Source: an uncultured Polaribacter sp. (lineage in GTDB: Bacteria; Bacteroidota; Bacteroidia; Flavobacteriales; Flavobacteriaceae). Taken from it: a stretch of 9,641 bases of DNA. Under the pieces are notes generated by a model, which worked only from the letters and a program-made list of their open reading frames with translations, searched no databases and was not told the DNA's origin. The translations under genes and the position numbers were made by a program. This document shows, piece after piece, positions 5,534 to 9,641 of the stretch (position 1 is the first letter of the stretch; each line of letters begins with the position of its first letter). The DNA is taken from contig CAJXAS010000061.1 in assembly GCA_913050305.1 (NCBI GenBank), forward strand, positions 1-9,641, in the 5' to 3' direction.

Positions 5534-7582
5534 TTAGTTAATTAGGTATTTCAATTTACAGAAGTTAATTAACTTGTTTAAAGATCCTAAAATGGCTAAT
5601 TCTACATCTTGACAAGGTTCTTTAAGTTCTTTTAGAAGATTGTTTGCTTTCTTCAAGTTTACTTTCGAAATTCTTTGATTTTTTAGAGTAGTTTGAATTA
5701 AGTTAGAAATTTGAGATAAGTTTTTTGATAATGGTTCTAAAGATTTCGTTATCGGATTTTGGTTGATTTTCTGTAGATTAGAGTAATTTGTTGACCAATT
5801 TTTCAAATAGTTAGTTATTTTACTCAAACTATTTCTATCTCTATTTTTTAAAAATAAATCAATTTGATTATTAAAATTAACAGCGTCTTCAGCATCAGCA
5901 GAACAGGCGTCTGCAAATAATGTAAAAGGAGAAAATGTTTTGTACTCTGTACCTCCTTTATTCCTAGAATAAATTTTTATAGGTTCACAAATTTTAGATA
6001 AAGTTTTTAAGGCTTCTATATTCTGATGATTACTAATGTTTCTTAGAATTACATCTTTATTTCTAATGTGAGTAATGCCAAGTTCTTCTAATTGAAAATT
6101 AATAACCTTCAGCCTCTTTTGCATGTTTTTTACATCATTTACCTCTTTTGCAGACCAAAAACGTTCCGCAATCGCTGCGGTTCGTGGCCAAATTCTAGAA
6201 TCTATTGTAAGTGGTGTAACTAACTCACTCCACATTGTTGCTTCGGCTCCTAAAATTCTTTTACGTTCGTCTTTAGTTAAAATAGCGTTTCCTATAGGGT
6301 CAACTGAATAATGGTGTTCTACAGACAACATTCTATCAATATAGTACCCTGCAGAAAGAACCGTTTGATATCCTTTTTTTGCAGCTTCAATTAATGTACT
6401 TTGTTTTAAACCTTCATGTTTTCCTCTCCAAGAATGAATAACAGCTGTTGTTGGAGTAGAAGGCGTTAAAATTTCATCCCAACCCATTAATTTTTTACCT
6501 AATTTTTTTAATATTTTTTCTAATCTGATATTAAAATAGGTTTGTAGTTCGTGATTATTTTTTAAATTATATTTCTTTTTAAATTTTTGAATCTCTGTAT
6601 TTGAATCCCAATGTTTCCCTTCATTTTCATCACCTCCAATATGAAAATATTCATCAGGAAATAATGGAGCAATTTCCTTAAATAAAGTTTCTAAGAAAAG
6701 GTAGGTAACTTCTTTAGAAGGATTTAATGTTGGGTCAAAAACTCCTGAAAAACGTTCAACTTTATAGCTGTAATCATCTTTACTTCCCAATTGTGGGTAT
6801 GCAGATAATATTGCAGATGCATGACCAGGAACATCAAATTCTGGTATTACTCTAATACCTAAATTAGAAGCATATTTTACAACATCTTTAATTTGATTTT
6901 GAGTATAATATAGACCATCAGCGGCAATCTTTTGTAATTTTGGATACACTTTAGATTCAACTCTAAAACCTTGATCATCCGTTAAATGCCAGTGAAAAAC
7001 ATTTAGTTTTACAGAAGCCATTGCATCTAAATTTCGTTTTAAAACTTCTATTGGCTGAAAATGACGCGCAACATCTATCATTAAGCCTCTCCAAACAAAT
7101 CTTGGTGAATCTTTAATAGAAACTCCTTCGAAATAATAACCTGCATTATTGAAATTAACAAGCTGTAATAATGTTTCTAATCCTCTTAAAGCACCAACAT
7201 CAGTTTTTGCTTTTATTAGTACGTTGCTTGCATTTATATCTAAAGAGTACGTTTCGTCACTTTCTGTTGATAAATTAGATACTGTATCAAAACTAATTAT
7301 TATGGATGTTTTTTTATCTTTTATAGGGAAACCAACATCAATAAAAACACCCGTTCTATTTGCTAACCTTCTTAAGAATTTAATTGAAGCGTTTGTAGCT
7401 CTCTTTTTTAAATCATCTCCAGAAATTGAAATAGTTAATTTTTCATCGATTTTAAATGAAGAATTATTTTCAACAATTTCTTGTGGCCAAGGCATTAAAT
7501 TATATTTTTTTTCTAAATTTTCTTGAGAAAAAAAATTTTGATGAAATATGCCAACAAATAATATTAAAATGATTTTCTTCAT
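5534..7582 (-). CDS. Secreted GH20 beta-N-acetylhexosaminidase
   Basis: Exo-acting glycosidase of 682 residues that releases terminal beta-linked GlcNAc or GalNAc by substrate-assisted catalysis. An N-terminal signal peptide ends near FFSQ (residue 20), indicating export to the periplasm or outer membrane; no lipobox Cys is seen. The GH20b alpha/beta domain spans about 28-155 (NLMPWPQEI start), and the TIM-barrel about 160-480. Family landmarks: substrate-binding Arg165 (WRGLMIDVARHF), HWHLTDDQGFR (197-207), EFDVPGHA (248-255), the catalytic pair Asp318-Glu319 in HIGGDEN, WDEIL (368-372), HSWRG (383-387), AGYYID (411-416) and GAEATMWSE (445-453). Residues about 500-682 form a Lys/Asn/Leu-rich, predicted helical extension often seen in Bacteroidetes GH20 enzymes. 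Its ATG overlaps the stop of the upstream lipocalin-like gene by one base (TAATG), so translation is probably coupled. It is followed by a 321-nt gap with no clear terminator. All key catalytic residues are present; substrate (chitobiose, N-glycan or muropeptide) cannot be read from sequence. Confidence 0.96.
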   Translation of the reverse strand: MKKIILILFVGIFHQNFFSQENLEKKYNLMPWPQEIVENNSSFKIDEKLTISISGDDLKKRATNASIKFLRRLANRTGVFIDVGFPIKDKKTSIIISFDTVSNLSTESDETYSLDINASNVLIKAKTDVGALRGLETLLQLVNFNNAGYYFEGVSIKDSPRFVWRGLMIDVARHFQPIEVLKRNLDAMASVKLNVFHWHLTDDQGFRVESKVYPKLQKIAADGLYYTQNQIKDVVKYASNLGIRVIPEFDVPGHASAILSAYPQLGSKDDYSYKVERFSGVFDPTLNPSKEVTYLFLETLFKEIAPLFPDEYFHIGGDENEGKHWDSNTEIQKFKKKYNLKNNHELQTYFNIRLEKILKKLGKKLMGWDEILTPSTPTTAVIHSWRGKHEGLKQSTLIEAAKKGYQTVLSAGYYIDRMLSVEHHYSVDPIGNAILTKDERKRILGAEATMWSELVTPLTIDSRIWPRTAAIAERFWSAKEVNDVKNMQKRLKVINFQLEELGITHIRNKDVILRNISNHQNIEALKTLSKICEPIKIYSRNKGGTEYKTFSPFTLFADACSADAEDAVNFNNQIDLFLKNRDRNSLSKITNYLKNWSTNYSNLQKINQNPITKSLEPLSKNLSQISNLIQTTLKNQRISKVNLKKANNLLKELKEPCQDVELAILGSLNKLINFCKLKYLIN

Positions 7583-7584
7583 TA
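7580..7584 (-). promoter_or_regulatory. TAATG stop/start overlap (translational coupling)
   Basis: On the minus strand the stop TAA of the lipocalin-like gene (7582-7584) shares its last A with the ATG of the GH20 gene (7580-7582). No Shine-Dalgarno precedes this ATG, so re-initiation by ribosomes finishing the upstream gene is the likely way GH20 is translated. Confidence 0.7.
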
Positions 7585-8007
7585 GTTCAGTTTTATGTAT
7601 TTTTCTAGGATATATCTGTTAATTCCTGCCGCTGCTACTTTTTCAATACCAGATTGAATTAAAGTATCACCTTTAACTACAGTTTTGAATGAGAATTGAT
7701 GTTTTTTAATTGCTTCTACAGTTGTGAAATTGAGTGTTTCTGTATAGTTTCCATCTTTTAAAATATAAGAACCAGCACCACTGTAATAATTTTTTGTGCC
7801 TGAGTTTTCTTGATTAAAAAAAGAAAAATGACTTTTATTAATGATTTTTATAAAAGAGGTATTTGATAAATCTTTTAATTTTAAAGAATCATTTTCAATA
7901 ATTTCGGCATAAACCATTTCCCAAGTTCCTTCAATTTTATTATTCGTAATTAAAGGAGTTCTTTTGCTACAAATAATAATAATTAAAAAAAAGACTATTC
8001 TTTTCAT
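7582..8007 (-). CDS. Small exported lipocalin-like protein, function unknown
   Basis: Protein of 141 residues, probably exported. The N-terminus MKRIVFFLIIIICSK is a short signal peptide; Cys13 could be a lipidation site, though the preceding residues (III) are a poor lipobox. The mature part resembles small Bacteroidetes lipocalin-like / DUF4488-type beta-barrels: an opening GTWEMV (27-32), a strand SFIKIINKSHFSFF (51-64), a glycine hairpin SGAGSYILKDGNYTETLNF (76-94), a strand FSFKTVVKGDTLIQSG (105-120) and a closing ILEKYIKL. This assignment rests on pattern resemblance only. It has no catalytic motif that I recognise; ligand binding or a structural accessory role is inference. It lies 2 nt after the nagB-LmbE gene and overlaps the GH20 start by one base, so it sits inside a tightly packed operon and is probably made in step with the hexosaminidase. 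The ATG (8005-8007) is the only start that gives a signal peptide. Confidence 0.75.
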   Translation of the reverse strand: MKRIVFFLIIIICSKRTPLITNNKIEGTWEMVYAEIIENDSLKLKDLSNTSFIKIINKSHFSFFNQENSGTKNYYSGAGSYILKDGNYTETLNFTTVEAIKKHQFSFKTVVKGDTLIQSGIEKVAAAGINRYILEKYIKLN

Positions 8008-8009
8008 TG

Positions 8010-9641
8010 TTAAAAATGATACCTTTTAAACGCTTCAATTGCAGCGTAATCAGTTAAGCCTAAATCGTTATATTTTTTAGCAGTTAATCTATTTCTATCT
8101 TCAACTCTAACCCAAAATTCTCTAGAATCATCTCCTTGAAACATCACTCCATCTTTTTGAGATTGATGATAAAAGATAGCATGTCTTTTTCTTAAAACTT
8201 GATCTGGACTCATAGGAACGGCCATTTCAATTTCGTGAGAATCCCACTCATGCCAAGCACCTCTATACAACCAAACCCAACAATCTTTCATGTATTCTTT
8301 TCCGGTTTTCATTTCTTCTAAAGCTGCAAAAAGTGAATCTAAACAAACTTTATGTGTTCCATGTGGATCTGCTAAATCTCCAGCAGCATATATTTGATGC
8401 GGTTTTACAGCGTCAATAATACTTATCATAATAGCTATATCATCTTGAGATAAATTTCCTTTTTTTATAGTTCCCGTTTCATAAAATGGGAGATTTAAAA
8501 AGTGAATATTTTCATCAGGAACATTAAAATATCTTGTTGCTCCTAAAGATTCGCTTTTTCTAATTTCTCCTTTTAATTTTCTTACTTCTAAAGAATCAAT
8601 AACGTCATTTCCTTTTTTACTGTTTATAAAATCGATAACATCATTAACCTGCTTTGAATCAGTATTAAAAATTTTAGATATTTCTGCAAACTTTAGAGCC
8701 TCTTCATCAGAAACAGCTATGTTTCCAGAAGTTTGATATGCAACATGAACTTCATGACCTTGTGCAACTAACCTATCAAATGTTCCTCCCATAGAAATTA
8801 CATCATCATCTGGATGCGGACTAAAAATAAGAACTCTTTTTCTAGCAGGAGTTGCTCTTTCTGGTCTATTAGAATCATCTGAAAAAGGTTTTCCTCCAGG
8901 CCATCCAGTAATTGTATGTTGTAATTTGTTAAACATTTTAATGTTTAAATCATATGCAGTACCTTCTTCTGTTAAAAGCCCAGACATACCATTATCATTG
9001 TAATTTTTGTCTGTTAATTTTAATATTGGCTTGTCTAAAAGGTTGCTTAACCATGTAACAGCTTTTAACTTTAAATTATTATTCCAAACACAAGATTTTA
9101 CCAGCCAAGGTGTTTTTATACGTGTTAATTCTGAAGATGCATCTTCATCCATAACAAAAGTGGTGTTATTATGTTGCTGTAAATAAGTAGCCGGAACAGC
9201 AGTACTAATTTCTCCCTCTATAGTTTCTTTAATTATTCCACTTTTATTACTACCCCAGGCTAAAAGCACAATTCTTTTAGCATCTCTTACAGTGCCAATT
9301 CCCATTGTAATTGCTTTTCTTGGAACATTTTCAATTCCTAAAAATGAAGGAGCAGCATCTATTCTTGTAATATGATTTAGAGTAATTATTCTTGTTCCAG
9401 AATTAAGGTGAGAACCAGGTTCGTTAAAACCAATATGACCAGTTCTACCAATTCCTAAAAGCTGGAAATCTAACCCTCCTGCAGCTTTAATTTTCATTTC
9501 ATAATCGATACAATATTGATATAGATTATCAATAGAAGTATTTCCATCTGGAATATGAATGTTTTCTGGTAAAATATTTACATGATTGAAAAGGTGTTCG
9601 TGCATGAAGTAAAAATAACTTTGAATGTTACTTTTATCCAT
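8010..9641 (-). CDS. nagB: Glucosamine-6-phosphate deaminase fused to PIG-L/LmbE deacetylase domain (5' end outside window)
   Basis: Cytoplasmic enzyme whose N-terminal domain converts glucosamine-6-phosphate to fructose-6-phosphate and ammonia. The 543 visible residues begin at a Met that is internal: it aligns just after the MDEY active-site motif of NagB, so roughly 75-100 residues continue beyond the right edge and full length is about 620-650. NagB core: HxxNH-type loop LGIGRTGHIGFNEPGS at 62-77, with catalytic His69 and Glu74. The residue matching E. coli Asp141 is Thr67; Gram-positive NagB also varies here. ITMGIGTV (111-118), LLAWGSNKSG (126-135) and the helix ending near 200 complete the domain. 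After a linker, an LmbE domain starts at about 268 with SPHPDDD (274-280; His276 and Asp279 as zinc ligands, Asp278 as likely base) and has DPHGTH (425-430) supplying further histidines. The fusion is a known Bacteroidetes architecture. It lies 2 nt upstream of the lipocalin-like gene and is the first visible gene of the operon. NagB identity is firm; the activity of the fused domain is not known. Confidence 0.95.
   Translation of the reverse strand: MDKSNIQSYFYFMHEHLFNHVNILPENIHIPDGNTSIDNLYQYCIDYEMKIKAAGGLDFQLLGIGRTGHIGFNEPGSHLNSGTRIITLNHITRIDAAPSFLGIENVPRKAITMGIGTVRDAKRIVLLAWGSNKSGIIKETIEGEISTAVPATYLQQHNNTTFVMDEDASSELTRIKTPWLVKSCVWNNNLKLKAVTWLSNLLDKPILKLTDKNYNDNGMSGLLTEEGTAYDLNIKMFNKLQHTITGWPGGKPFSDDSNRPERATPARKRVLIFSPHPDDDVISMGGTFDRLVAQGHEVHVAYQTSGNIAVSDEEALKFAEISKIFNTDSKQVNDVIDFINSKKGNDVIDSLEVRKLKGEIRKSESLGATRYFNVPDENIHFLNLPFYETGTIKKGNLSQDDIAIMISIIDAVKPHQIYAAGDLADPHGTHKVCLDSLFAALEEMKTGKEYMKDCWVWLYRGAWHEWDSHEIEMAVPMSPDQVLRKRHAIFYHQSQKDGVMFQGDDSREFWVRVEDRNRLTAKKYNDLGLTDYAAIEAFKRYHF

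Noticed and set aside
6123..6311. Plus-strand open frame of 62 codons
   Set aside because: It is antisense to the conserved GH20 barrel (GAEATMWSE region); the opposite-strand frame is a by-product of its codon composition.
7149..7526. Plus-strand open frame of 125 codons
   Set aside because: It is antisense to the GH20b domain and signal peptide region. Despite its length it shows no recognisable motif, and the minus-strand protein is clearly real.
9639..9641. ATG at the right edge as the true start of nagB
   Set aside because: The NagB sequence normally before this point, including the MDEY active-site segment, is missing. The Met falls just after that segment in the family, so the start lies outside the window.

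Overview
The window looks like chromosome of a marine-type member of the Bacteroidetes, most likely Flavobacteriaceae (Polaribacter/Tenacibaculum-like). The DNA is strongly AT-rich, the proteins are rich in Lys, Asn and Ile, Shine-Dalgarno sequences are weak or absent, and the gene types are typical of that family: a NagB-LmbE fusion, a VCBS/ASPIC lipoprotein and a GH20 exo-hexosaminidase with a C-terminal helical extension. Genus assignment is inference; no rRNA or marker gene is present.

Layout. Positions 1-813 (+) are the C-terminal part of an aminopeptidase P (M24 metallopeptidase), closed by a clear intrinsic terminator at 832-859. Everything else that is convincingly coding lies on the minus strand and converges on that terminator. 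In transcription order (right to left) these are: a 5'-truncated glucosamine-6-phosphate deaminase fused to a PIG-L/LmbE deacetylase domain (8010-9641); a small exported lipocalin-like protein (7582-8007); a secreted GH20 beta-N-acetylhexosaminidase (5534-7582); a 321-nt gap holding an ORF relic and a possible promoter (5213-5533); a BadF/BcrA-type N-acetylglucosamine kinase (4355-5212); and a large VCBS/FG-GAP-ASPIC surface lipoprotein (1042-4332). A doubtful small membrane-protein-like frame lies at 800-1027.

The minus-strand genes read as one amino-sugar utilisation cluster. GH20 would release terminal GlcNAc (or GalNAc) from chitooligosaccharides, glycans or muropeptides outside the cytoplasm. 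The kinase would make the 6-phosphate. NagB would convert GlcN-6-P to fructose-6-P and ammonia. The deacetylase NagA that normally sits between kinase and NagB is not visible here; the LmbE domain fused to NagB belongs to a superfamily of GlcNAc-type deacetylases, which makes it the most interesting functional question in the window. Tight spacing (2 nt between nagB and the small gene, a 1-nt stop/start overlap into GH20, 22 nt between kinase and VCBS gene) supports two transcription blocks, possibly joined.

No RNA genes, insertion sequences, CRISPR arrays or phage genes were seen. The window looks like an ordinary metabolic region, with a few points worth a second look: the deacetylase-deaminase fusion, the translationally coupled lipocalin-like gene, the two-propeller architecture of the VCBS protein, and the decayed frame between GH20 and the kinase.
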